Source: an uncultured Collinsella sp. (GTDB lineage: Bacteria; Actinomycetota; Coriobacteriia; Coriobacteriales; Coriobacteriaceae). Taken from it: a stretch of DNA of 64,000 nt. The position numbers were made by a program, and so were the translations under genes. Shown here piece by piece: positions 44,624-53,260 of the stretch (its first letter is position 1; each line of letters starts with the position of its first letter). The notes below the pieces were generated by a model. It saw only the letters and a program-made list of their open reading frames with translations. It ran no database searches and was not told where the DNA came from. The stretch is taken from positions 62,001 to 126,000 of the forward strand of contig CABUWV010000007.1 of NCBI GenBank assembly GCA_902495355.1. The letters are read 5' to 3'.

Positions 44624-44834
44624 TTTTCTGAATGCCGGGCCCGAATTAGTTAACCTGGCTCCCGTGTGGCTCCGGAGGGGCGGGGCATAAGGTTTATCGC
44701 GAGTTCCGCACGAGCCGAAGGCCACTTAATGTGGCCTTCGTGCGAGCAGGACTGCCCGAGCAGGAAACCTTATGCCCCGCCCCTCCGGAGCCACACGGGA
44801 GCCACTGCTAAGTTATCCCCCGGCATTCAGAAAA
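44624..44834. repeat. Nested inverted repeat upstream of groES, 40-bp perfect arms
   Basis: Outer arms of 16 bp (44624-44639 and 44819-44834, TTTTCTGAATGCCGGG) enclose perfect 40-bp arms (44656-44695 and 44765-44804, core GGCTCCGGAGGGGCGGGG). These enclose a 10-bp hairpin (CGAAGGCCAC/GTGGCCTTCG, 44716-44740). The whole 211-bp element has no open frame and ends 136 bp before groES. Confidence 0.9.
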
Positions 44835-44970
44835 TCTAAGTGCCAAAAAATAAGATTTTTTGACTCCGTGTTGTATAACCCGCCATTCGTGGGTACCATT
44901 CAACGCGTACGCAAACAAAAGGGTTAATTCGCGTGGTATAACCGCGCGGCCCAAAAAGGAGGAGACAAGC

Positions 44971-45264
44971 ATGTCGTCTTTGAAGCCGCTTGCAGATCGT
45001 GTTCTGGTCAAGCCCGACGAGGCCGAGCAGAAGACCGCTTCTGGTCTGTATATCGCCAGTAACGCTCAGGAGAAGCCGCAGCGTGGCACCATCGTTGCCG
45101 TGGGCGCCGGCAAGGTCAACGACAAGGGTGAGCGCATCCCCATGGACGTCAAGGTTGGCGACGTTGTCATCTACGGTAAGTTCGGTGGCAACGAGGTCAA
45201 GGTCGACGGCGAGAAGTATCTGCTGATGCGCGCCGACGACATCTACGCCGTCGTCGAGGCCTAG
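44971..45264 (+). CDS. groES: Co-chaperonin GroES
   Basis: A 97-residue lid of the GroEL folding chamber. It starts LKPLADRVLVKPDEAEQKT, has the mobile-loop region KTASGLYI and ends with LMRADDIYAVVE, all standard. The start at 44971 follows AAAGGAGGAGA. It is followed by groEL after 96 bp. I find no CIRCE inverted repeat (TTAGCACTC-N9-GAGTGCTAA) in the leader and no clear HAIR element. Confidence 0.97.
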   Translation: MSSLKPLADRVLVKPDEAEQKTASGLYIASNAQEKPQRGTIVAVGAGKVNDKGERIPMDVKVGDVVIYGKFGGNEVKVDGEKYLLMRADDIYAVVEA

Positions 45265-45360
45265 TTTCACCAGGCTCTCTGATTCGTCTTTGATCGCGGT
45301 CGTCGCATAGGACTCGGAAGCGGCGACGCGAGTCACATTTCTTTTGGAGGATTACTCACC

Positions 45361-46998
45361 ATGGCAAAGAACATTACGTTCAACACCGATGCCCGCGCTA
45401 AGCTCGCCAAGGGTGTCAACACTCTGGCCGACGCCGTTACCGTCACCATGGGCCCCAAGGGCCGCTATGTCGCTCTGCAGCGCACGTTCGGTGCTCCGAC
45501 CATCACCAACGACGGCGTTTCCGTCGCCAAGGAGATTGAGCTCGAGGACAACATCGAGAACATGGGTGCCCAGCTGGTGAAGGAGGTCGCCACCAAGACC
45601 AACGACACTGTGGGTGACGGCACCACCACCGCAACCCTGCTCGCTCAGGCCATCGTCAACGATGGTCTGCGTAACGTCGCCGCTGGCGCTAACCCGCTGG
45701 CCATCCGTCGCGGCATCGACAAGGCCGTCAACGCCGCCGTCGCCGAGATGAAGAAGCAGGCCAAGCCGGTCGAGACCAAGGAGCAGATTGCTTCCGTCGG
45801 TACCATCTCCGCCGGTGACCCCGAGGTCGGCGAGAAGATCGCCGAGGCCATGGAGGTCGTGGGCAAGGACGGCGTCATTACCGTCGAGGATTCCCAGACG
45901 TTCGATATCACCATCGACACCGTCGAGGGCATGCAGTTCGACAAGGGCTACGTCTCCGCTTACTTCGTCACGGACAACGACCGCATGGAGGCCGTGATGA
46001 AGGATCCGTACATCCTCATCACCGACCAGAAGATTTCCAGCGTCCAGGACATCATGCCTGTTCTCGAGGCTGTCCAGCGCGCCGGCCGTGGCCTGCTCAT
46101 CATCGCTGAGGACATCGACGGCGAGGCCCTGCCCACCCTGGTCCTCAACAAGATCCGTGGCGCTCTCAACGTCTGCGCCGTCAAGGCTCCGGGCTACGGC
46201 GATCGCCGCAAGCGCATCCTCGAGGACATCGCCGTCCTTACCGGTGGCCAGGCCGCTCTGGACGAGCTGGGCGTGAAGGTCGCTGACATCACCGCCGATA
46301 TGCTCGGTACCGCTAAGTCCGTCACCATCTCCAAGGACAACACCGTCGTCGTTGGCGGCGCTGGTTCCAAGGAGGCCATCGACGCCCGCATCGCTCAGAT
46401 CAAGGGCGAGATGGAGAACACCACCTCTGACTTCGACCGCGAGAAGCTCCAGGAGCGCCTGGCCAAGCTCTCCGGTGGCGTTGCCGTCATCAAGGTTGGC
46501 GCTGCTACCGAGTCCGAGCTCAAGGAGATCAAGCATCGCGTCGAGGACGCCCTGCAGGCTACCCGCGCTGCTGTCGAGGAGGGCATTGTCGCCGGTGGCG
46601 GCGTCGCCTTCATGGACGCTGCTCCTGCGCTCGACGCTGTCGAGATCGATGACCCCGAGGAGAAGATCGGCGTCGACATCGTCAAGAAGGCTCTGACCGC
46701 TCCGGTCGCTACCATCGCCAAGAACGCTGGCTTTGAGGGCGCTGTCGTGGTCGACAAGGTTGCCGAGCTGCCCGCCGGCCAGGGTCTCAACTCTGCCAAC
46801 GGCGAGTGGGGCGACATGATCGAGATGGGCGTCCTCGACCCCGTCAAGGTCAGCCGCGTCACCCTGCAGAACGCTGCTTCTGTCGCCAGCCTGATCCTCA
46901 TCACCGAGGCCACCGTCTCCGATGTGCCCAAGAACACTCAGCTTGAGGACGCTATCGCTGCTGCTACCGCTGGTCAGCAGGGTGGCGGTATGTACTAA
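45361..46998 (+). CDS. groEL: Chaperonin GroEL
   Basis: A 545-residue ATP-dependent chaperonin. The hallmark strings are in place: VTMGPKGR near 31, VGDGTTTATLLAQ at 83-95, EDIDGEALPTLVLNK in the apical domain, and a short Gly/Met tail (QQGGGMY). Codon use is extremely biased (C-ending), as in highly expressed genes. An TGGAGGA ribosome site precedes it. The transcript runs into the second nested inverted repeat. Confidence 0.98.
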   Translation: MAKNITFNTDARAKLAKGVNTLADAVTVTMGPKGRYVALQRTFGAPTITNDGVSVAKEIELEDNIENMGAQLVKEVATKTNDTVGDGTTTATLLAQAIVNDGLRNVAAGANPLAIRRGIDKAVNAAVAEMKKQAKPVETKEQIASVGTISAGDPEVGEKIAEAMEVVGKDGVITVEDSQTFDITIDTVEGMQFDKGYVSAYFVTDNDRMEAVMKDPYILITDQKISSVQDIMPVLEAVQRAGRGLLIIAEDIDGEALPTLVLNKIRGALNVCAVKAPGYGDRRKRILEDIAVLTGGQAALDELGVKVADITADMLGTAKSVTISKDNTVVVGGAGSKEAIDARIAQIKGEMENTTSDFDREKLQERLAKLSGGVAVIKVGAATESELKEIKHRVEDALQATRAAVEEGIVAGGGVAFMDAAPALDAVEIDDPEEKIGVDIVKKALTAPVATIAKNAGFEGAVVVDKVAELPAGQGLNSANGEWGDMIEMGVLDPVKVSRVTLQNAASVASLILITEATVSDVPKNTQLEDAIAAATAGQQGGGMY

Positions 46999-47024
46999 GG
47001 CCGACAAGGTCTAGAACTCCCACC

Positions 47025-47169
47025 GGGAATCCGGGGGCGTGACGAGGGGTTTCTCTCCGGAACGTCCTCGGACATGCAAAGAGGCTCCGCATCGCGCTTC
47101 GCGCTGCGGAGCCTCTTTGCGTCCTGCGGAATATTCCGGAGAGAAGCCCCGTCACGCCCCCGGATTCCC
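47025..47169. repeat. Nested inverted repeat downstream of groEL
   Basis: Outer arms 47025-47062 and 47134-47169 (38 and 36 nt, differing by a two-base indel; core GGGAATCCGGGGGCGTGACG) enclose a perfect 16-bp inner stem (GCAAAGAGGCTCCGCA/TGCGGAGCCTCTTTGC, 47076-47120). It begins 27 bp after the groEL stop. It may terminate transcription, but it is far larger than needed. From 47170 to 47335 I see no gene, only a small stem (TTTCGCGC/GCGCGAAA near 47240). Confidence 0.9.
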
Positions 47170-47335
47170 TGCGTTTACGGCCTTGAGGTCGGCGGGCGGA
47201 GAAGGATGTGGTCGATAGGGATACGTGTCCCCTTCGCTGTTTCGCGCTTTGCGCGAAAGGCGCGTTGCTTTGGGATGGGTGGGGGACGTGGTTGCTTTGG
47301 CAACTGATCTCCGCCACAAATTACCCTTGGCATAC

Positions 47336-47363
47336 TTGCGCGAGAACCTGCTCGTGCTACACT
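47336..47363 (+). promoter_or_regulatory. Promoter of the riboflavin transport operon
   Basis: TTGCGC (47336-47341) and TACACT (47358-47363) with a 16-base spacer. Transcription would start just before the FMN aptamer. Confidence 0.55.
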
Positions 47364-47374
47364 TGCAATTGCTG

Positions 47375-47552
47375 TTTCAGGGCGGGGTGGAATTCCCCAC
47401 TGGCGGTAAATCGGGCGGTGTCAAAGGGACGCCGTGGCGCAGGCGAGGTGTCTGCGACCGAGCCGATGAGTCCGCGACCCGTGCGTGTGTTGGTTCGCAT
47501 GCCGGCTGAACTGGTGAGATCCCAGTACCAACGGTTAGAGTCCGGATGAAAG
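47375..47552 (+). ncRNA. FMN riboswitch (RFN element)
   Basis: The conserved RFN blocks appear in order: TTCAGGGCGGGGTGGAATTC, CCCCACTGGCGGT, GAGCCGATGAGTCCGCGACC, GAACTGGTGAGATCCCAGTA, CCAACGGTTAGAGTCCGGAT and GAAAGAGG. The ribU ATG follows 14 bases after the last block, and no separate terminator stem is evident. FMN binding therefore most likely blocks translation initiation. Confidence 0.96.
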
Positions 47553-47566
47553 AGGCAGGTGATCTT

Positions 47567-48157
47567 ATGTCTGAACAGTCGCAGCATATCCATTTTGAGA
47601 ATACGAATAGGTGGAGCACCAAACAGCTCGTTACCATGGCGCTGATGTGTGCCTTGGGCGCCCTGTTTATGTACGTGCAGCTGCCCATCCTTCCTTCGGC
47701 GCCGTTTTTGACGTATGACCCGTCGCTGGTGCCGGCGATGGTGTGCGGTTTTGCGTATGGTCCTGGCGCCGGCACTGCTGTTGCCGCCATGGCGATCGTT
47801 ATCCATGCGCTCACCACGGGTGACTGGGTCGGCGCGCTTATGAACCTGGTTGCCACGCTGGGCTACATTCTGCCCGCGGCTACCGTTTACCAGAAGATGC
47901 ACACCTATAAGGGTGCCGTGATTGGCCTGGTGCTCGGCGTCATTGCCGCTACGGCGCTGTCTATGGTCGCAAACCTTACCATTGGCGTTTGGTTCTGGTA
48001 TGGCTCGGTCGATGCGATCGCCCCGCTCATGATTCCTGCCGTACTGCCGTTCAACCTTATCAAGACCGTGCTTAACTCGGTGTTGACGCTGGCGGTGTAT
48101 AAAGCAGTCTCCAACCTCATCACGCCTAAAAAGGACCAGGTCAAAGGCCGCGCATGA
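47567..48157 (+). CDS. ribU: Riboflavin ECF transporter substrate-binding subunit
   Basis: A 196-residue membrane S-component that binds riboflavin and docks on the ECF module. About six membrane segments follow a polar N-terminus of 25 residues. The string MALMCALGALFMYVQLPI and the later LTTGDWVGALMNLVATLGY fit RibU. The assignment rests mainly on the FMN riboswitch right in front. Its stop overlaps the next gene's start (ATGA). Confidence 0.92.
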   Translation: MSEQSQHIHFENTNRWSTKQLVTMALMCALGALFMYVQLPILPSAPFLTYDPSLVPAMVCGFAYGPGAGTAVAAMAIVIHALTTGDWVGALMNLVATLGYILPAATVYQKMHTYKGAVIGLVLGVIAATALSMVANLTIGVWFWYGSVDAIAPLMIPAVLPFNLIKTVLNSVLTLAVYKAVSNLITPKKDQVKGRA

Positions 48158-50058
48158 TTGAGTGTCGGGGCGTTTCCTTTAGTTATGACGGTGCCGCACC
48201 GGCGCTCGACGGCGTCGATCTGAATATCGAGGACGGTGAGTTTTTCTGCATCCTCGGTGGCAATGGGTCGGGCAAGTCGACGTTTGCCAAGCATCTGAAT
48301 GCGTTGCTGCAGCCCGATGCGGGCACGGTGCGCATTAACGGCATGGATGCGTCCGATCCCGAGCTGGTCTACGACATTCGTTCGACCGCGGGCATGGTAT
48401 TCCAGAATCCCGATGATCAGCTGGTGGCAACGCTTGTCGAAGATGACGTTGCGTTCGGTCCCGAAAACCTTGGCGTGCCATCGGCGCAAATTGCGCAGCG
48501 CGTGCGCGAGGCGCTGAAGGGCGTGGGCCTAGTGGGCTTTGAGCGCCACGAGACCCATGCGCTTTCGGGCGGCCAAAAGCAGCGCGTGGCGCTTGCCGGC
48601 GTGCTCGCCATGGAACCGCGCGTGCTCGTATTGGACGAGGCTTCCTCGATGCTCGATCCGCGTGGGCGCAAGGGCCTCATGAAGGCTTGCCGCGCGTTGC
48701 ACGATCGCGGCATGACCATCGTGATGATTACGCACTTTATGGAGGAGGCCGCCGAGGCCGATCGTGTCGCCGTGTTTCAGGCGGGACGAGTTGCCATGCT
48801 GGGTACGCCCGAGGAGATTCTGACGCGGGCGAATGAACTCGCACAGCTCAACCTTGACATGCCAGAGTCGTGCCGTTTGGGCATGGCGCTTCGTGCGAAG
48901 GGCGTGCCTGTTCATGCGCAGGTGCGTGAGGCGGATATGGTCGCTAAGATTGCGCAGGCTTATGCCGAGCGAAGTGGGGCAGGCATCGCGGGGCAGTCTT
49001 CTGTATCCCAGTTGGAAATCGCTGACGGCACTGTTCCGGTAGACAACGAGGGCAACGCGTCGGAGCCCGTCATCGAGCTATCCCATGTTTCGTACAGTTA
49101 TTCGCTCAGTCCGCGCGAGCGCCGCCGCTGGCTTAAGCGCTCGGCCACTGCGGGCAAATCGAACAAACAGGCTCTCTGGGGAAACGACCCCAGCAGCCCG
49201 TGGGCGCTGCGCGATGTATCGCTGACGGTGCGTCGCGGCGAGTTCCTGGGCTTGGCAGGTCATACCGGTTCGGGTAAGTCGACGCTGGTCCAGCATCTCA
49301 ACGGGCTGATTCGTCCCCAGGAAGGAACCGTTCGCGCGCTGGGGCTCGATCTGTCAAACAAGAAAGACGCCGCCGCGGTTAAGGCCAAGGTCGGCGTGGT
49401 GTTTCAATATCCTGAGCGTCAGCTGTTTGCCGAAACCGTGGCGCAGGACGTGGCGTTTGGTCCGCATAACCTTGGCTTGCCGCAAGATGAAGTCGACCGT
49501 CGTGTCGAGTCATCGCTCTCACGCGTGGGCCTCGACCTTTCCACGGTCGGCGACAAGAGTCCCTTTGAGCTTTCGGGCGGTCAGCAACGGCGTGTGGCAT
49601 TCGCCGGCGTGCTCGCCATGGAGCCCGAAGTCCTGGTGCTCGATGAACCCATGGCGGGGCTCGATCCGGCTGCGCGCAGGGATTTCTTAGGGCTCATCGA
49701 TCGACTCCATCGCGAGGGCCTGACCGTTGTCATGGTTTCGCACAGCATGGATGACCTGGCCAATTGCTGCGACCGTATTGTCGTGATGAACGAGGGCGCG
49801 GTGTTTGCCGAGGGCACGCCCGCTCAGGTTTTTGCGCATGCGGATGAGCTTAAATCAATCGGCTTGGGTGTTCCCGCTGCCCAGCGCATGGCGCTGGCGC
49901 TTGCGAAGGCAGGCGTGCCGCTGCGCTTTGACGGCCTCTATACGGTTGAGTCGCTGGCAGACGAGTTGGTGGACCTGCTAATCGGTCGCTCGGGCGGTCC
50001 TTCTAACGTCGCGGACATTGCTAATTCCAAGACGGTCGCGCGAGAGGAGGGCTGCTAA
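48154..50058 (+). CDS. ECF transporter ATPase, two ATP-binding domains fused
   Basis: A 634-residue fusion of the EcfA and EcfA' ATPases. Domain 1 has Walker A GGNGSGKS at 35-42, FQNPDDQL, LSGGQKQR at 137-144 and VLDEASSMLDP. Domain 2 has Walker A GHTGSGKS at 369-376, FQYPERQLFAE, LSGGQQRR and VLDEPMAGLDP. A linker of about 60 residues (245-305) and a 30-residue insert before the second Walker A separate them. In domain 1, Ala replaces the usual Pro after Walker B (DEAS). It powers RibU and possibly other S-components. It is coupled to both neighbours by overlapping codons. Confidence 0.93.
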   Translation: MIECRGVSFSYDGAAPALDGVDLNIEDGEFFCILGGNGSGKSTFAKHLNALLQPDAGTVRINGMDASDPELVYDIRSTAGMVFQNPDDQLVATLVEDDVAFGPENLGVPSAQIAQRVREALKGVGLVGFERHETHALSGGQKQRVALAGVLAMEPRVLVLDEASSMLDPRGRKGLMKACRALHDRGMTIVMITHFMEEAAEADRVAVFQAGRVAMLGTPEEILTRANELAQLNLDMPESCRLGMALRAKGVPVHAQVREADMVAKIAQAYAERSGAGIAGQSSVSQLEIADGTVPVDNEGNASEPVIELSHVSYSYSLSPRERRRWLKRSATAGKSNKQALWGNDPSSPWALRDVSLTVRRGEFLGLAGHTGSGKSTLVQHLNGLIRPQEGTVRALGLDLSNKKDAAAVKAKVGVVFQYPERQLFAETVAQDVAFGPHNLGLPQDEVDRRVESSLSRVGLDLSTVGDKSPFELSGGQQRRVAFAGVLAMEPEVLVLDEPMAGLDPAARRDFLGLIDRLHREGLTVVMVSHSMDDLANCCDRIVVMNEGAVFAEGTPAQVFAHADELKSIGLGVPAAQRMALALAKAGVPLRFDGLYTVESLADELVDLLIGRSGGPSNVADIANSKTVAREEGC

Positions 50059-50858
50059 TGGAGGCGTTTTCGTTTGGCAGCTACTATCCCGGCGATAGTG
50101 CGATCCACCGCCTGGACCCGCGAACTAAGTTGCTCTTGGGCTTTGTGTTTCTGATCACGACGCTCACAGTCAGCAGCTTCCGCGGACTGGTCCCTGTCGC
50201 AATTTTCGTCGTGCTGATCTATGCCGTGTCTCGGGTGCCGGTTCGTCGCGTTCTGTCGTCGATGGCGCCGCTGCTGGCAATCGTCGTCGTGGTCGCGGTG
50301 CTCAACCTGTTTACCGACCAGAGCGGGCGCATTCTGTGGCAGCTCGGCTTTTTGCAGATAAGCGAGGGCTCGCTGCATTCCGCCGCCTTTATGACGTGCC
50401 GCCTGACCTTGATGATGGCCGGCATGAGCGCCATTACGCTTACCACGCCGACGCTCGACCTCACCGCGGGCTTTGAGCGACTGCTCGCGCCGTTTGCGCG
50501 TGTAGGACTTCCTGCGCACGAGCTCGGCATGATTATGGGTATCGCGTTGCGCTTTATGCCGCAGTTCGCCACCGAGATGAAGCAGACGGCCGATGCGCAG
50601 GCGAGCCGCGGTGCGCGCGTGACGGGAGGCCCGCTCGGCGGTGTGCGTATGCTCGGCAGTGTGGCGATTCCGCTGTTCACGGGCGTGTTCCGTCATGCCG
50701 AGACGTTGTCTGCCGCCATGGATGCCCGTTGCTATCATGGCGAGCAGGGCCGCACACGTCTGCATGCGCTTGCATTTGGCCGCGGCGATGCGTTGGCGGC
50801 GGTGGTGACGGCGCTGCTGCTCGCGTGTGTCATCGTCATCAACCTTCAACTTGTTTAG
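50058..50858 (+). CDS. ecfT: ECF transporter transmembrane subunit EcfT
   Basis: A 266-residue scaffold membrane protein of the ECF module. It begins with the family's SYYPGDSAIHRLDPRTKLL, has five or so membrane segments, and carries the coupling-helix strings MKQTADAQASRGA and AETLSAAMDARCY. Its ATG overlaps the stop of the fused ATPase (TAATG). It completes a self-sufficient riboflavin importer: RibU, A-A', T. Confidence 0.95.
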   Translation: MEAFSFGSYYPGDSAIHRLDPRTKLLLGFVFLITTLTVSSFRGLVPVAIFVVLIYAVSRVPVRRVLSSMAPLLAIVVVVAVLNLFTDQSGRILWQLGFLQISEGSLHSAAFMTCRLTLMMAGMSAITLTTPTLDLTAGFERLLAPFARVGLPAHELGMIMGIALRFMPQFATEMKQTADAQASRGARVTGGPLGGVRMLGSVAIPLFTGVFRHAETLSAAMDARCYHGEQGRTRLHALAFGRGDALAAVVTALLLACVIVINLQLV

Positions 50859-50888
50859 GCGCGATTCGAGCGCAAGAAAGGGGTCCCT

Positions 50889-51335
50889 ATGACCGACAAC
50901 GACCGCACGGCTCAGCTTGAGCGTGCCTGTTCGTATCTCAGGCGCATTCCGGCGTGGTATCTGGCCACGACCGATGTGGCCGACGGGTATCAGCCTCGCG
51001 TGAGGCCGTTTTCATTTGCCATGGTCGATGACGGTAAGCTGTGGTTTTGCACATCGCGCGACAAGGATGTGTGGGCCGAGCTCAGCGCGAACCCCAAGTT
51101 TGAGGTTTCGGGTTGGAAACCGGGGGAGTGTTGGATTGTACTGACCGGCGAGGCCGTGCTCGAGGACGATGCGGTCGTGAGCGACAAGGTACGCCAGGCG
51201 GGTTTTAAACACATGGTGGGCATCGGCGAGGAACACGATAGCGCCAACGACGGCCGCCTTGCTTTCTTTTCGGTCCGCAACATTGCCGCGCGCTTCTGTG
51301 ATATCGACGGCAGCGAGGAGCGCCTGGAGCTCTAG
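50889..51335 (+). CDS. Pyridoxamine 5'-phosphate oxidase-fold protein (A)
   Basis: A 148-residue split-barrel flavin-binding protein. The strings WYLATTDVADGYQPRVRPFS, KLWFCTSRDKDVW and CWIVLTGEAVLEDD are typical of small PNPOx-like proteins that bind FMN, F420 or heme. A similar gene follows 51 bp later. Being right after a riboflavin uptake operon fits a flavin user, but no reaction can be assigned. AAAGGGGTCC precedes the ATG. Confidence 0.85.
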   Translation: MTDNDRTAQLERACSYLRRIPAWYLATTDVADGYQPRVRPFSFAMVDDGKLWFCTSRDKDVWAELSANPKFEVSGWKPGECWIVLTGEAVLEDDAVVSDKVRQAGFKHMVGIGEEHDSANDGRLAFFSVRNIAARFCDIDGSEERLEL

Positions 51336-51386
51336 CGCGTCTCAAATTTACTACCCGTTCTGAATTAGCTAGTGCCAGGAGGACAC

Positions 51387-51797
51387 ATGGACGGATTGAA
51401 TACGGTGCTGGAGTATCTGACGTCGGTGCCGGCGTGGTATCTGGCGACGAGCGTGGGCGGGCAGCCGCATGTGCGTCCGTTCTCGTTTGCGCAGATTCAG
51501 GACGGCAAGCTGTGGTTTGTGACAGCGCGCACCAAAGATGTGTGGCAGGAGCTGCTGCAAAACCAGCGCTTTGAGGCCACGAGTTGGTGGCCGGGCCATG
51601 GCTGGCTCATCTTGCGCGGGCGTGCCGGCTTGGATGACCGGGCTTTAGACGAAATGCGCGAAGCCGGGTGGAAGCATCTAGAGCACCTGGGCGAGCACTA
51701 TGAGGGGCCTAACGACCCCGCGCTCGTCTTCTTTAGTGTCGAGGATCCCGAGGCATTTATCTGCAATCACGACGAATGGGTGCCGGTTGAGCTCTAG
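51387..51797 (+). CDS. Pyridoxamine 5'-phosphate oxidase-fold protein (B)
   Basis: A 136-residue paralogue of the preceding gene, sharing VPAWYLAT, VRPFSFA, KLWFVTARTKDVW and the FFSVEDPEA end. The ATG at 51387 follows CCAGGAGGAC; an in-frame start 15 bases upstream is not supported. The pair arose by tandem duplication followed by clear divergence, especially in the second half. Function is unknown. Confidence 0.85.
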   Translation: MDGLNTVLEYLTSVPAWYLATSVGGQPHVRPFSFAQIQDGKLWFVTARTKDVWQELLQNQRFEATSWWPGHGWLILRGRAGLDDRALDEMREAGWKHLEHLGEHYEGPNDPALVFFSVEDPEAFICNHDEWVPVEL

Positions 51798-51832
51798 CCA
51801 GCTGGCTCATCCTAACAACTTAGTTTTCGCAT

Positions 51833-51894
51833 GGGCGGACCCTGTGTTGCCCGGCACCGTAAGGAGTGCCGGTCAATACGGGGCCCGCTCTATT
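51833..51894 (+). terminator. Terminator after the PNPOx pair
   Basis: CCGGCAC/GTGCCGG forms the inner stem and GGGCGGACCC/GGGGCCCGC the outer, followed by TCTATTTGT. Confidence 0.65.
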
Positions 51895-51930
51895 TGTCAA
51901 TTCCTTCAAGCGAATGTGTCGGGAATGTTT

Positions 51931-51982
51931 CAATGCATGAACATGCAAGCTATTTACGTATTCATGCATCTTTTGGTGCTAA
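51931..51982 (+). promoter_or_regulatory. argC promoter with ARG-box-like palindrome
   Basis: ATGCATGAA (51933-51941) and TTCATGCAT (51961-51969) form an inverted pair. The left half, CAATGCATGAACATGCAAG, resembles actinobacterial ARG boxes (CATGCATGCCCATTGCAT type). A weak promoter, TTTACG (51953) with TGCTAA (51977), overlaps it. It is a candidate ArgR repression site for the arg operon. Confidence 0.45.
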
Positions 51983-52054
51983 AGTTTCAACCCACCTCAT
52001 AATGACCGCTGCAAAATGCGCATCGGTGCATAAATCGCAGACAAGGAGTCTGAT

Positions 52055-53125
52055 ATGTCTTTGAAGGTTGGAATCGTCGGCGCGGCCGGATATGCCGGAG
52101 CCGAGCTCATTCGCCTCGTACTCGGCCATCCCGAGTTTGAACTTGTTGCCATTACGTCCAACGCCGATGCCGGCCAGCCGCTGTCCGCGGTGTATCCGAG
52201 CTTTGCTGGCGTGAGCGATCTGGTTTTCACCACGCATGACGCCCCCGAGCTCAAAAGCTGCGATGCGGTTTTTCTTGCCGTGCCGCACACGGCTGCCATG
52301 GCGCAGGTGCCCGCGCTCCTTGCCGCGGGCGTTTCCTGCTTTGATCTTTCGGCCGATTACCGTCTGAGCGACCCGTCCGTCTTTGAGGCATGGTATGCCG
52401 CCGAGCACACGAGCCCCGAGCTGCTCAAGACCCGCGCTTTTGGCCTGCCCGAGCTGTTCTGCCAGGACTTAGAGACCGCTGCTTCCAGCCATGCCGCCGG
52501 AAAGCCCGTTTTGGTCGCTTGCGCCGGCTGCTATCCCACCGCAACGTGCCTCGCTGCCGCTCCTGCCGTGCGTGCGGGCTGGATGGCAGAGAACGGCCCC
52601 GTAATCGTCGATGCCATTAGCGGCGTGACGGGCGCCGGTAAGTCCTGCAACGCCCGCACCCATTTTTGTAGCGCAGACGAGAACTTAGAGGCCTATGGCG
52701 TAGGCAAACATCGCCACACACCAGAGATCGAGCAGATTCTGGGTCTGACCGATCGTGTCGTCTTTACTCCGCACTTGGCACCGCTCAAGCGCGGCCTGCT
52801 TTCCACGGTGACGATGCCGCTCGCGCCGCGGGCTCTCGACACGTTGGCCCTTGAGGACGTCGTCGACCATTACAAGAAGTTCTACGCCGGTCGCACCTTT
52901 GTGCGCGTGCTCGATGCCGGCCAGCAGCCCAAGACGGCTTCGGTCGTCGGCACCAACGCTGCCCAGATCGGCCTTGCGCTCAACAAGCGTGCGGGCGTGC
53001 TGGTGGCGACGGGTGCTATCGACAATTTGTGCAAGGGTGCTGCGGGCCAGGCGGTCCAGTGCGCCAACATCGTTTTTGGCTTTGACGAGCGACGAGGCTT
53101 GCCCACAGTGGCGTGCCCGGTGTAG
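52055..53125 (+). CDS. argC: N-acetyl-gamma-glutamyl-phosphate reductase
   Basis: A 356-residue NADPH-dependent reductase, the third step of arginine synthesis. The dinucleotide motif GAAGYAGAE lies at 9-17, the catalytic Cys159 is in AGCYPTA, and GVTGAGKS and the KHRHTPEIEQ region follow. ACAAGGAGT precedes the ATG. It is the first gene of argC-argJ-argB-argD. Confidence 0.96.
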   Translation: MSLKVGIVGAAGYAGAELIRLVLGHPEFELVAITSNADAGQPLSAVYPSFAGVSDLVFTTHDAPELKSCDAVFLAVPHTAAMAQVPALLAAGVSCFDLSADYRLSDPSVFEAWYAAEHTSPELLKTRAFGLPELFCQDLETAASSHAAGKPVLVACAGCYPTATCLAAAPAVRAGWMAENGPVIVDAISGVTGAGKSCNARTHFCSADENLEAYGVGKHRHTPEIEQILGLTDRVVFTPHLAPLKRGLLSTVTMPLAPRALDTLALEDVVDHYKKFYAGRTFVRVLDAGQQPKTASVVGTNAAQIGLALNKRAGVLVATGAIDNLCKGAAGQAVQCANIVFGFDERRGLPTVACPV

Positions 53126-53260
53126 CACATTCGATTGTTAACGATTTGGTGGTCGGGTATCGAGTTGGGCGCCGCTTTCAAGCTGGTCTAGTAGTTGCGA
53201 CCGGTATGGCGTGCCAGCCGATGCCCGCTTTTTTGTCTGATATAAGGAGTCGTAGGGACG

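Noticed and set aside
44835..44970. CIRCE or HAIR heat-shock operator before groES
   Set aside because: Neither the TTAGCACTC/GAGTGCTAA pair nor a CTTGAGT/ACTCAAG pair is present.
45352..47007. A 551-codon antisense frame over groEL
   Set aside because: A shadow of a highly codon-biased gene; no ribosome site and a low-complexity Gly/Leu/Asp product.
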